From a bacterium (lineage in GTDB: Bacteria > Patescibacteriota > Minisyncoccia > Phycocordibacterales > UBA10002): a stretch of 42,307 nucleotides of DNA. Under the pieces are notes generated by a model that ran no database searches, was not told the origin of the DNA, and worked only from the letters and a program-made list of their open reading frames with translations. The stretch's first letter is position 1. Every line of letters starts with the position of its first letter. Location of the stretch: the NCBI GenBank assembly GCA_030649775.1, contig JAUSFR010000077.1, positions 1 through 42,307 of the forward strand, read 5' to 3'. This document shows, one piece after another, positions 19,695-27,108 of the stretch. Made by a program: the position numbers and the translations under genes.

Positions 19695-21598
19695 AAATTT
19701 CCTACAACTGGCTACAAGCCTATTTTGAAGAAAAACTTCCCGAGCCGGAGAAGCTGGCGGAGCGTATTACCTTTTCCTTTGCTGAAGTTGAAGGCGTTGA
19801 AAAGAAAGGAGATGACACCATCTTGGATATCAAGGTGCTTCCCGACCGTGCGTGCTACGCGCTCTCGCACCGAGGTGTGGCGTATGAGGTGTCGGCCATA
19901 CTTGGTATTCCGCAAAAGAATATTACCTATCCAGCGCCAGAGGTGAAGCCTGCACGAGCGCTTAAGGTATCTGTTGAGGCACCGGAGCTCTGTAGCCGAT
20001 ATATGGTGCGCGTGGTTGAGAATATAACCGCAAAGGATCAAACTTGGGTCAAAATGCATCTTGAGTCTATCGGACAGCGCAGTATCAACCCCGTCGTAGA
20101 CGGAGCGAACCTCGTGATGTTTGACCGAGGACAGCCACTTCACGCGTTTGATGCGGACAAGGTGACGGGAGGCATTACCGTACGGCGTGCTCGTGCAGGC
20201 GAAAAAATCACCACACTTGATAATCGTGAGGTGGTACTTGATGATTCGGTACTTCTCATTGCCGACGACGAAGGACCGCTCGCGATTGCGGGTATCAAGG
20301 GCGGAAAGAAAGCGGAGGTTACCTCGGCTACCAAAAATCTCATTCTTGAATCGGCGAGCTTTGACGCTTCATATATCCGCAAGACCTCCGAGCGTATCTG
20401 TATCCGCACGGACGCTTCCAAGCGATACGAGAACAGGCTCTCACCCTCACTTGCGGAGAAAGGAATGGACGACTTCAGCGCCTATCTTTTTGAGATGGAT
20501 AAGAATATTTGCGCGGGGGAAATTATAGACGTTTATCCGCATCCGATTGTTGATAAAAAACTCACGGTTAGCCCTGAGTACATTATTGGCAGACTCGGTA
20601 CTGCCGTGAGCCTCCAGACGATTGAGGAAGTCCTTGGTAAGCTCCTTATTTCCGTGGAGAAGAAGGGAAGCGAGTGGACACTTACCATTCCCGCATTCCG
20701 CGTTGACCTCACAATTCCTGAAGATATCACCGAAGAAGTCGCCCGCATTATCGGCTACGACAAGATACCCGCTACCATTCCGCCTGACACGGGGAAACCT
20801 GCCGAAATCCCGAAATCATTTTACTACGAGTGGAAAATCCGCGAAATTTTGGTACACGCAGGCTTTTCGGAAATACAAACATCTTCTTTTTCCGATGTGG
20901 GAGACGTCGCTATCCTAAAACCCCTTGCTGAGGACAAGAAATTCGCTCGGGTGAATTTGCGTGGTAATTTTGAGAAAGCACTCAAGATGAATGCGCTCAG
21001 TGCTCCGTTACTCGGCACATCCGAAACGCGTATCTTTGAAATTGGACGCGTCTTTCCCGCCTTCGCCGAGGCTTCGGCGGGCAAGCCTAAGAGTGGGGAA
21101 GTCACTGCACTTGCGATAGGGTACGGCGGACCGAAGAAGAAGGTTGCGAGCGAACTTACCGCGATAGCTCAAACTCTCGGCAAGGAACTTGGGGTAACAT
21201 TTGTGGGAGAAACAAAAGACGGAGTGTTTGAATGTGCCTTGAGCTCGGTATTTGAGAAGTTCGCTGAACCGAAAAAATGGGATATTTCTAATGCCAACTC
21301 ACACAACGAAAAATTCACTTCCTTTTCGCTCTATCCATTTATTGTCCGCGACGTTGCCCTGTTCGTTTCGCCGGATACCACCGCAGAGTCGGTCGCAAAA
21401 ATCATTAAAGAAAATGCGGGCGAGCTTGTCGTTCGTGGTCCGGAGCTCTTCGACGAGTTTTCCAAGGACGGCAGAAAATCTCTCGCGTTCCGCATGGTCT
21501 TTCAATCTTTTGACCGAACCCTCTCCGACGACGAGATAAACGCGGTTATGGAAAAGGTCTACACTGCCCTCACATCAAACGGTTGGGAAGTCCGCTAG
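19691..21598 (+). CDS. pheT: Phenylalanyl-tRNA synthetase beta subunit, lacking the OB tRNA-binding domain
   Basis: A 635-residue PheT; E. coli PheT has 795. After the N-terminal MKISYNWLQAYFEEKLPEPEKLAERITFSFAEVEGVE it goes straight to ILDIKVLPDRACYALSHRGVAYEVSAIL, so the ~110-residue EMAP/OB-type tRNA-binding domain is missing. The B3/B4 region (NPVVDGANLVMFDRGQPLHAFDADK), B5 (RLGTAVSLQTIEEVLGKL, TIPEDITEEVARIIGYDKIP), the class II-like core and the C-terminal FDX-ACB domain (YPFIVRDVALFVS through TALTSNGWEVR) are present. At residues 455-464 AFAEASAGKP is encoded by a palindromic repeat. The B3/B4 editing domain looks retained. Confidence 0.95.
   Translation: MKISYNWLQAYFEEKLPEPEKLAERITFSFAEVEGVEKKGDDTILDIKVLPDRACYALSHRGVAYEVSAILGIPQKNITYPAPEVKPARALKVSVEAPELCSRYMVRVVENITAKDQTWVKMHLESIGQRSINPVVDGANLVMFDRGQPLHAFDADKVTGGITVRRARAGEKITTLDNREVVLDDSVLLIADDEGPLAIAGIKGGKKAEVTSATKNLILESASFDASYIRKTSERICIRTDASKRYENRLSPSLAEKGMDDFSAYLFEMDKNICAGEIIDVYPHPIVDKKLTVSPEYIIGRLGTAVSLQTIEEVLGKLLISVEKKGSEWTLTIPAFRVDLTIPEDITEEVARIIGYDKIPATIPPDTGKPAEIPKSFYYEWKIREILVHAGFSEIQTSSFSDVGDVAILKPLAEDKKFARVNLRGNFEKALKMNALSAPLLGTSETRIFEIGRVFPAFAEASAGKPKSGEVTALAIGYGGPKKKVASELTAIAQTLGKELGVTFVGETKDGVFECALSSVFEKFAEPKKWDISNANSHNEKFTSFSLYPFIVRDVALFVSPDTTAESVAKIIKENAGELVVRGPELFDEFSKDGRKSLAFRMVFQSFDRTLSDDEINAVMEKVYTALTSNGWEVR
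21056..21081. repeat. Palindromic repeat inserted in frame in pheT
   Basis: CCCGCC (21056-21061) and GGCGGG (21076-21081) enclose TTCGCCGAGGCTTC. It encodes AFAEASAG. A related GCCGAGGCTTCAGCCGAAGC stretch lies in the C-terminal tail of rpsP. Confidence 0.7.
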
Positions 21599-21663
21599 TT
21601 ATGGAACTTCCTAATACTCTCTAAGTGTATGCATGTGTATACTCGGGAACAACCTAATGTTGA

Positions 21664-21699
21664 ATTACCACATATCAGCGACCGCTGATATGTGGTAAT
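21664..21699. promoter_or_regulatory. Inverted repeat upstream of PaaX/Cas2-like gene 1
   Basis: 17-bp perfect arms ATTACCACATATCAGCG and its complement around AC. The right arm runs into TAATAT (21696-21701), a -10-like box six bases before ATG 21708. The site therefore covers the promoter. It is paired with a variant copy at 22324-22363. Confidence 0.8.
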
Positions 21700-21707
21700 A
21701 TTAAAAG

Positions 21708-22307
21708 ATGCGAGCAAGTCAGGTTAGGGGACTAAAGAAGAAAAAAGAACGGAAGAATCGAATTGCCGTAGTGCAAAAAGCAGTACTCTATGCGCTTGTA
21801 GCGGCAGGAGGACTTTCTATGGCTCTGGTCGCACCTAATGCCTTGCGGGTTCTAGAGCAGTTTGGATGGGTGAAGACGAAACGTCCTTTTCGCTTTACCG
21901 TTAGTCGTTCAGTAGAGCGGTTGGAGAAGGCGAGGCTTGTTACTGTGGATAAGAAAGGCTTTATTACATTAACCAAAATCGGTGAGCAGAGGATTTCAGA
22001 AATAGAACGCGCGGATTACCAGCTTTCTATTCCCGAAAAGTGGGATGGAAAGTGGAGGGTAGTCAGTTTTGATATAAAGGAGAAAAGAAAGAAAGTTCGA
22101 GAGTTACTTAGATGGACGCTTCAGAGTGTTGGGTTTGTACATCTCCATCATAGTGTCTGGGTATATCCTCACGACTGCGAAGATTTTCTTTCGCTTCTCA
22201 AGGCGGACTATCATATTGGTGTAGAGATTCTGTACATCATCGCTGAATACATAGAAAATGACGATTGGCTCCGTAGACATTTCGGCCTGAGTGGCAAGAA
22301 GGTCTAA
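21708..22307 (+). CDS. PaaX-like regulator with Cas2-like domain (1)
   Basis: A 199-residue protein. The basic N-terminus and a winged-HTH region (~15-100: VLYALVAAGGLSMALVAPNALRVLEQ, FRFTVSRSVERLEKARLVTVDKKGFITLTKIGEQRI) are followed by the PaaX middle/Cas2-like ferredoxin fold (~105-190: WDGKWRVVSFDIKEKRKKVRELLRWTLQSVGFVHLHHSVWVYPHDC). Proteins of this kind are usually DNA-binding repressors; the fold is shared with the Cas2 nuclease. The first-strand Asp of Cas2 corresponds to FDIKEK here. It is flanked on both sides by near-identical 17-19 bp inverted repeats. A related gene with a different repeat is at 34500-35108. No CRISPR array is in the window. Confidence 0.82.
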   Translation: MRASQVRGLKKKKERKNRIAVVQKAVLYALVAAGGLSMALVAPNALRVLEQFGWVKTKRPFRFTVSRSVERLEKARLVTVDKKGFITLTKIGEQRISEIERADYQLSIPEKWDGKWRVVSFDIKEKRKKVRELLRWTLQSVGFVHLHHSVWVYPHDCEDFLSLLKADYHIGVEILYIIAEYIENDDWLRRHFGLSGKKV

Positions 22308-22323
22308 AGGGATACTAGAACGT

Positions 22324-22363
22324 AAATTACCACTTATCAGCGGTCGCTGATAAGTGGTAATTT
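22324..22363. repeat. Inverted repeat downstream of PaaX/Cas2-like gene 1
   Basis: 19-bp perfect arms AAATTACCACTTATCAGCG and complement around GT. Compared with 21664-21699, one base changes in the left arm (CACATATC to CACTTATC) and the partner base in the right arm changes to match. Confidence 0.8.
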
Positions 22364-22518
22364 GGAAGCGCACAAGTGAATAAATGTGTTTTGAAAGGAT
22401 GCATGTGGGGTAGGTTTGTCCCCATTTAGGGGTTAAAAATAGCTTTCTTTTACAGGGCTATTTTGATAGAATAGAGGCACTCTAAGCAGTGGTGTTTTTT
22501 TAATGTCTATTTCTAACT

Positions 22519-24603
22519 ATGGCTAAAAATAAGGAGGAAAAGAAGGAGAAAACTGGGCAGTATGATGCCTCTTCCATTACCGTTCTTGAGGGGCTGGAAC
22601 CGGTGCGCAAGCGCCCCGGAATGTATATCGGTACGACCGGTCCCGATGGCTTACACCACCTCATTACCGAAATTTTTGACAACTCACGCGACGAAGCGAT
22701 GGGTGGTTTTTGTACGGATATTGAAGTTGTACTACTCCCCAACAATCGTGTACGCGTCACCGACAACGGCCGTGGTATTCCCGTAGACACACACAAATCA
22801 ACAAAGGTTTCCGCCCTTGAGACGATTATGACCACACTTCACGCCGGAGGAAAGTTTGGTGGTGAAGGATACAAGGTTTCCGGAGGTCTGCACGGCGTGG
22901 GTGCGTCCGTGGTGAATGCCCTCTCAATTTACCTTGAAGTGGTGGTCCATCGCGACGGGGGTATTTTTATGCAGGAGTACAAACAGGGAAAGCGCAAAGC
23001 ACAGGTGAAGAAGATAGGCAAGAGCGACCTGCACGGCACGATTGTCACCTTTGAACCCGATAAAGAGATTTTTAAGGAGGGGGTGGAGTTCAATTTTGAG
23101 CGGGTAGTGAGTCACATGCGTCAGCAGGCATATCTTGTGCGTGGACTACGTATCAGTGTACTGGACGCGCGTTCGCTTCCCTCCGTTGATACCGCGGAAG
23201 TCTTTTACCTTCGCGAGCTTGGCCTTGATGTACCTTCGCAAACCTTTTACTTTGAGGGTGGGCTTCTCTCGCTCGTAAAGCACTACAACGCAAGCTACAA
23301 ACCAGTTCACAAGAACATTTTTTACATCGAGAAGAAAGTGGAGGGTGTGGAGTCGGTTGAGGTGGCATTACAATATGTGGATGACATCTCGTCCCGTATG
23401 ATGCCGTTTGCAAACAACATCCATACGCCCGAAGGTGGTACACATGTGACGGGCTTCAAGACGGCGCTTACGAGGACGCTCAACTCCTACGCTCGAAAAA
23501 ACGAATACATCAAAGAGAGTGAAGAGAACTTTACCGGAGAAGATGTGCTGGAAGGTCTTACGGTCGTCATCTCGGTCAAACTTCGCGAAATTCAATTTGA
23601 AGGACAAACAAAAGCCAAGCTCGGGAGCGTGGAGGCGCAGAGTGCCGTCGCGACGGTCTTTGGAGAGTCCTTTACCGCGTTTCTTGAAGAAAATCCCGAC
23701 GATGCGCGCGCAATGGTGAGCAAAGTTATTCTCGCGCTTAAAGCCCGTAAAGCAGCCAAGGCCGCCAAAGATTCGGTACTTCGCAAGGGTGCCCTAGAGG
23801 GAATGACACTCCCCGGTAAGCTTGCCGACTGCGAAACCAAGAGTGCCGAAGAAGCAGAGGTCTTCATTGTGGAGGGAGATTCGGCAGGTGGTAGCGCGAA
23901 GCAAGGTCGCGACCGCAGGACGCAGGCCATCCTTCCGCTCCGCGGAAAAGTGCTGAACGTCGAGCGCGCGCGCCTTGATAAAATACTGGCATTCGCCGAG
24001 ATTAAGGCTCTTGTCATAGCGCTCGGTACCGGTATCTCCGATTCATTTGACGTCAGCAAACTTCGTTACCACAAAGTCATCATCGCGACCGATGCCGACG
24101 TTGACGGCGCGCACATCCGGACGCTCCTCCTCACGCTCTTTTTCCGCTACTTTAGACAATTGATTGACGGAGGTTTTATCTACATCGCTCAACCGCCACT
24201 CTACAAGGTGAAGCGCGGCAAGGAGTTTTACTATTTCTACTCTGACGAAGAGAAAAACGCCTTCTTGAAGAAAGAGGGAATTGAAGTGCAGGAAGTTGAG
24301 GAGGGAGGCGAGACAGAAGAAGAAATTGAGGGTGAAGAGGAGAAGAAAGAAGAAAAAAGCTCGAAGCTCGAAGCTCGAAGAAGCCAAAAAGTGAGCATTC
24401 AACGCTACAAAGGTCTTGGAGAAATGAACCCCGAAGAACTCTGGGAAACCACGATGGACCCCGAGCACCGTGTGTTAAAGCAGGTCACGGTAGAAGACGC
24501 GCAGGATGCCGACAAAGTCTTTGATATCTTGATGGGGGAGGATGTGCCGTCGCGTAAATCATTCATCCAATCAAACGCCACCAAAGCAACGCTGGATATT
24601 TAA
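22519..24603 (+). CDS. gyrB: DNA gyrase subunit B
   Basis: ATPase subunit of type IIA topoisomerase, 694 residues. GHKL ATPase motifs: ITVLEGLEPVRKRPGMYIG, EIFDNSRDEAMGG (Glu and Asn of the ATP site), VRVTDNGRGIPVD and GGLHGVGASVVNALS. The TOPRIM domain has VEGDSAGGSAKQGRDRRTQAILPLRGK and IATDADVDGAHIRTLLLTLF. The C-terminal QRYKGLGEMNPEELWETTMDPEHR is canonical. Before it, residues ~595-621 are an acidic low-complexity stretch and three tandem AGCTCGA words (SSKLEARRS), an apparent repeat insertion. Gyrase rather than topoisomerase IV is inferred from general similarity. Confidence 0.95.
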   Translation: MAKNKEEKKEKTGQYDASSITVLEGLEPVRKRPGMYIGTTGPDGLHHLITEIFDNSRDEAMGGFCTDIEVVLLPNNRVRVTDNGRGIPVDTHKSTKVSALETIMTTLHAGGKFGGEGYKVSGGLHGVGASVVNALSIYLEVVVHRDGGIFMQEYKQGKRKAQVKKIGKSDLHGTIVTFEPDKEIFKEGVEFNFERVVSHMRQQAYLVRGLRISVLDARSLPSVDTAEVFYLRELGLDVPSQTFYFEGGLLSLVKHYNASYKPVHKNIFYIEKKVEGVESVEVALQYVDDISSRMMPFANNIHTPEGGTHVTGFKTALTRTLNSYARKNEYIKESEENFTGEDVLEGLTVVISVKLREIQFEGQTKAKLGSVEAQSAVATVFGESFTAFLEENPDDARAMVSKVILALKARKAAKAAKDSVLRKGALEGMTLPGKLADCETKSAEEAEVFIVEGDSAGGSAKQGRDRRTQAILPLRGKVLNVERARLDKILAFAEIKALVIALGTGISDSFDVSKLRYHKVIIATDADVDGAHIRTLLLTLFFRYFRQLIDGGFIYIAQPPLYKVKRGKEFYYFYSDEEKNAFLKKEGIEVQEVEEGGETEEEIEGEEEKKEEKSSKLEARRSQKVSIQRYKGLGEMNPEELWETTMDPEHRVLKQVTVEDAQDADKVFDILMGEDVPSRKSFIQSNATKATLDI
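24358..24380. repeat. Tandem word repeat (AGCTCGA) inside gyrB
   Basis: Three tandem AGCTCGA copies in frame. The same word builds the intergenic inverted repeat at 33570-33668. Confidence 0.7.
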
Positions 24604-24605
24604 CT

Positions 24606-24992
24606 ATGGCTCCGTTTGAACAAATCTCACAAACAGAGAAAGGAGGTCGAGAAAACGAAAAATTCGACGAGTACCTTTTGAAATTGTGGCATCGGTTTAA
24701 CTTTAAGAGTACTCCACCGCTTAAGGGAAGTGTCGCGGAAAGGCGTCTTCATGATGCGTGTAATCGATATACTCAATATATTACGAATGACGACCTTAAA
24801 AGGCTTCCGCAGTCAGACCAGAACCGTCGGAATCTTCACAACGAAATTGCCATTATGCTTGTGGGGAAACAGCGTTCTGGTATGGGGTTTACCGATGCAG
24901 AAAAAATAGCGGAATTCGCCTGTGAACTTAGTTTGGGTTGTACGTTGCAGGAAGCGGAACATTATAGCGCAAAAGAGGAAAGAAGTTGGTAA
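24606..24992 (+). CDS. Hypothetical protein (128 aa) downstream of gyrB
   Basis: A soluble, charged, mostly helical protein (FDEYLLKLWHRFNFKST, VAERRLHDACNRYTQYI, RRNLHNEIAIMLVGKQRSGMGFTDAEKIAEFACEL). The ATG lies two bases after the gyrB stop, so the two genes are probably cotranscribed. GGAGG at 24641-24645 is internal and is not its ribosome-binding site. No family recognised. A strong hairpin follows the stop. Confidence 0.75.
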   Translation: MAPFEQISQTEKGGRENEKFDEYLLKLWHRFNFKSTPPLKGSVAERRLHDACNRYTQYITNDDLKRLPQSDQNRRNLHNEIAIMLVGKQRSGMGFTDAEKIAEFACELSLGCTLQEAEHYSAKEERSW

Positions 24993-24996
24993 GAAA

Positions 24997-25025
24997 ACAG
25001 GTCGACCGTGAGGCGGTCGACCTGT
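24997..25025 (-). terminator. Hairpin terminator between converging genes
   Basis: ACAGGTCGACC (24997-25007) and GGTCGACCTGT (25015-25025), 11 perfect pairs. On the minus strand TTTTCTT follows, so it should end the gene at 25039. It may also act on the gyrB transcript from the other side. Confidence 0.7.
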
Positions 25026-25038
25026 AAGCTGGTTTCAG

Positions 25039-25263
25039 CTAGGCGAGTTCGGTCAGTGACGAACTCGCGAAGTTTTTCTCCTTCCAAATGACCTCGTTGT
25101 AGTAGGTACCGTCTCCGTTATCCCGATTGGTGACTACGGGAACGCTACCCGCTGTGCGAAGAATACTCATTTCATCAGGGGTGACGTTGTACAAAGCCCG
25201 GTCTTCACCCCAACTGGAGGTCTGTTCTGAAAAGATTTCATCCGCTGTCTTTTGTGTACTCAT
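25039..25263 (-). CDS. Small acidic hypothetical protein (74 aa)
   Basis: MSTQKTADEIFSEQTSSWGED at the N-terminus, then MSILRTAGSVPVV, DNGDGTYYNEVIWK and a Ser/Leu-rich end. Soluble, no family recognised. It has its own terminator (24997-25025) and a likely -10 (TTATTATG on the minus strand) close to the start. It resembles the other monocistronic minus-strand orphans (10207, 14270, 39500) in layout; three of the four begin MST. Confidence 0.65.
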   Translation of the reverse strand: MSTQKTADEIFSEQTSSWGEDRALYNVTPDEMSILRTAGSVPVVTNRDNGDGTYYNEVIWKEKNFASSSLTELA

Positions 25264-25316
25264 GCGACCTGCATAATAACATATAATATTGAAGAATGCA
25301 AGGTTACCCTCCGAGG

Positions 25317-27056
25317 CTATTTCTTTTCCGTAATTTCTTTGAGTAGTCTGGAAGACAGCTCGGTGAGGGGGAGCGTGTCTTTACTGCCAGCTCGGCTCTC
25401 TAGTGTCACGGTTTTGTCGGTCTCTTCTTTGGCTCCGACGACTAGGAAGTACGGGACTTTTTCTATCTTCGCGCTCCGTACTTTTTTGCCGAGTGTTTCG
25501 TTTGACTCATCAAGTTCCGAGCGGACACCGGCATCTACAAGCGATTGGTGGACCGACTTCGCGTAGTCCAAAAACTTCTCTCCTACCGGAAGAATCTTTA
25601 CCTGCACCGGCGAGAGCCAAAGGGGGAACGCGCCGGCGAAGTGTTCAATAATGATAGAGAGATAGCGTTCTATGGAACCCATAATGGCGGCGTGAATCAT
25701 CACCACTCTTTCTTTTGTTCCTGCCTCGTTTGTGAATTCAAGTTCAAATCTCTCCGGCATATTCATATCAAGCTGAATGGTCGCCACCTGCCATTCTCTG
25801 CCGAGTGAATCCTTCGCCATAAAGTCTACCTTTGGTCCGTAGAAAGCTGCCTCACCAAGAGCTTCAATCGCCGTCGCGCCTTTTTCTTTTACCAGTGCGC
25901 GAAGTTCATTCTCCGATTTCTCCCACGTTTCTGTCGTTCCCAAATACTTCTCCATCTGCTTCGGGTCATGGAGGGAAAGTCGGGGGGTGAGGGTAAAGCC
26001 AACGGCTCCGTAAAAAATCTCTATAATGTTCCAAATCTTACCCATTTCTTCCTTTACTTGGTCGGGACGACAAAAGACGTGCGCATCATCCTGGGTAATG
26101 GCGCGTACGCGCGAAAGACCCGAAAGTTCTCCGGTCTGTTCATCGCGGTACACCATCGTCGTGTTTGCATAGCGCTGGGGAAGCTCACGGTAGCTCCACG
26201 CCTTTCGTGCATAGATTTGGGTATGGTGCGGACAGTTCATCGGCTTCATCGCGAACTCGTGTTTCTCGCGCGTGCTCACGCGGAAAAGTTCGTCCTTAAA
26301 CTTCTGCCAGTGGCCACTCTTTTCGTACAGGTCCTTTTTGGTGATATGCGGGATTTCAACCTTCTGATACCCTTCCTTTTTTCGGAGTTCCCACACAAAG
26401 TCGTCCAAAGTGTTTCGGAGCATCGTTCCCTTCGGCGTCCAGAGGGGAAGACCCGCTCCTACCAATTCGGAAAAGGTAAAGAGGTCAAGTTCCTTCCCGA
26501 GCTTTTTATGGTCGCGTTTCTCGGCTTCTGTGCGTTGCGTCACATACGCCTCAAGCTTTTCCTTAGTTTCAAACGCGAGGCCGTAAATGCGGGTGAGCAT
26601 CTTATTTTTTTCATCGCCACGCCAGTACGCTCCCGCGATGCGGTCCAGTTTCCAACCTGCGTTTCGCATTTCTTTCGCGTCGTTCGTGTGCCCGCCACGA
26701 CAAAGGTCGGTAAACGTACCCGAGGTATAGAGCGTGATTTTTTCACCCTTCTCCTCAATGCCATCAATGAGTTCCAGTTTATAGGGATTACCGTCAAACC
26801 GCTTTCGCGCCTCGGCAGGAGTTACTTCTTGCCCCTCAAAGCCTTTCCAGCTTTTTACAATCTCTCGCATCTTGTTCTCAATCGTTCCAAGGTCGGCCTC
26901 ACTCGGGGGGGTGGTGAACTCGCAGTCATAGTAAAAACCGTTATCAATTGAGGGACCCAAGGTGAGCTTGGTATCGGGGTAAAGTTCCAGCACCGCCGCG
27001 GCGAGCAGGTGGGCGAGCGAGTGGCGGATATGAGATAGGTGTTCATTCTCTGACAT
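25317..27056 (-). CDS. thrS: Threonyl-tRNA synthetase without TGS domain
   Basis: Charges tRNA-Thr. About 579 residues from ATG 27056 (MSENEHLS); the in-frame ATG at 27068 is possible. The usual N-terminal TGS domain is absent. The N2 editing domain is present, with HSLAHLL near the start and CRGGHTNDAKEM. The class II core has the motif-2 region VYRDEQTGELSGLSRVRAITQDDAHVFC, zinc ligands Cys in MKPMNCPHHTQIY, His in DDAHVFC and a late His in MIHAAIMGSIERYLSIIIEHFAG. The anticodon-binding domain ends the protein (VQVKILPVGEKFLDYAKSVH). The gene follows dnaE on the minus strand with a CTTTATAAA-word tract between them. Confidence 0.95.
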   Translation of the reverse strand: MSENEHLSHIRHSLAHLLAAAVLELYPDTKLTLGPSIDNGFYYDCEFTTPPSEADLGTIENKMREIVKSWKGFEGQEVTPAEARKRFDGNPYKLELIDGIEEKGEKITLYTSGTFTDLCRGGHTNDAKEMRNAGWKLDRIAGAYWRGDEKNKMLTRIYGLAFETKEKLEAYVTQRTEAEKRDHKKLGKELDLFTFSELVGAGLPLWTPKGTMLRNTLDDFVWELRKKEGYQKVEIPHITKKDLYEKSGHWQKFKDELFRVSTREKHEFAMKPMNCPHHTQIYARKAWSYRELPQRYANTTMVYRDEQTGELSGLSRVRAITQDDAHVFCRPDQVKEEMGKIWNIIEIFYGAVGFTLTPRLSLHDPKQMEKYLGTTETWEKSENELRALVKEKGATAIEALGEAAFYGPKVDFMAKDSLGREWQVATIQLDMNMPERFELEFTNEAGTKERVVMIHAAIMGSIERYLSIIIEHFAGAFPLWLSPVQVKILPVGEKFLDYAKSVHQSLVDAGVRSELDESNETLGKKVRSAKIEKVPYFLVVGAKEETDKTVTLESRAGSKDTLPLTELSSRLLKEITEKK

Positions 27057-27108
27057 GGAGGAAATCATACTACACTTTATAAACTTTATGAACTTTTGAC
27101 TTTATAAA
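27057..27108. repeat. Word-repeat tract between dnaE and thrS
   Basis: On the minus strand AGTTTATAAAGTC, AAGTTCATAAAGT and TTATAAAGTG: imperfect copies of one word, a single-arm version of the intergenic word elements seen elsewhere in the window. Confidence 0.55.

Noticed and set aside
22364..22518. Replication origin near gyrB
   Set aside because: No cluster of DnaA boxes, no AT-rich unwinding tract, and no dnaA or dnaN gene nearby in the window.
25968..26951. Long open frame (327 codons) on the plus strand
   Set aside because: It lies entirely antisense to thrS, whose motifs are intact. The translation shows no domain and has the composition of a shadow frame.
27057..27108. T-box riboswitch before thrS
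   Set aside because: The gap is about 50 bases of word repeat, far too short for a T-box, and has no specifier or antiterminator motif.
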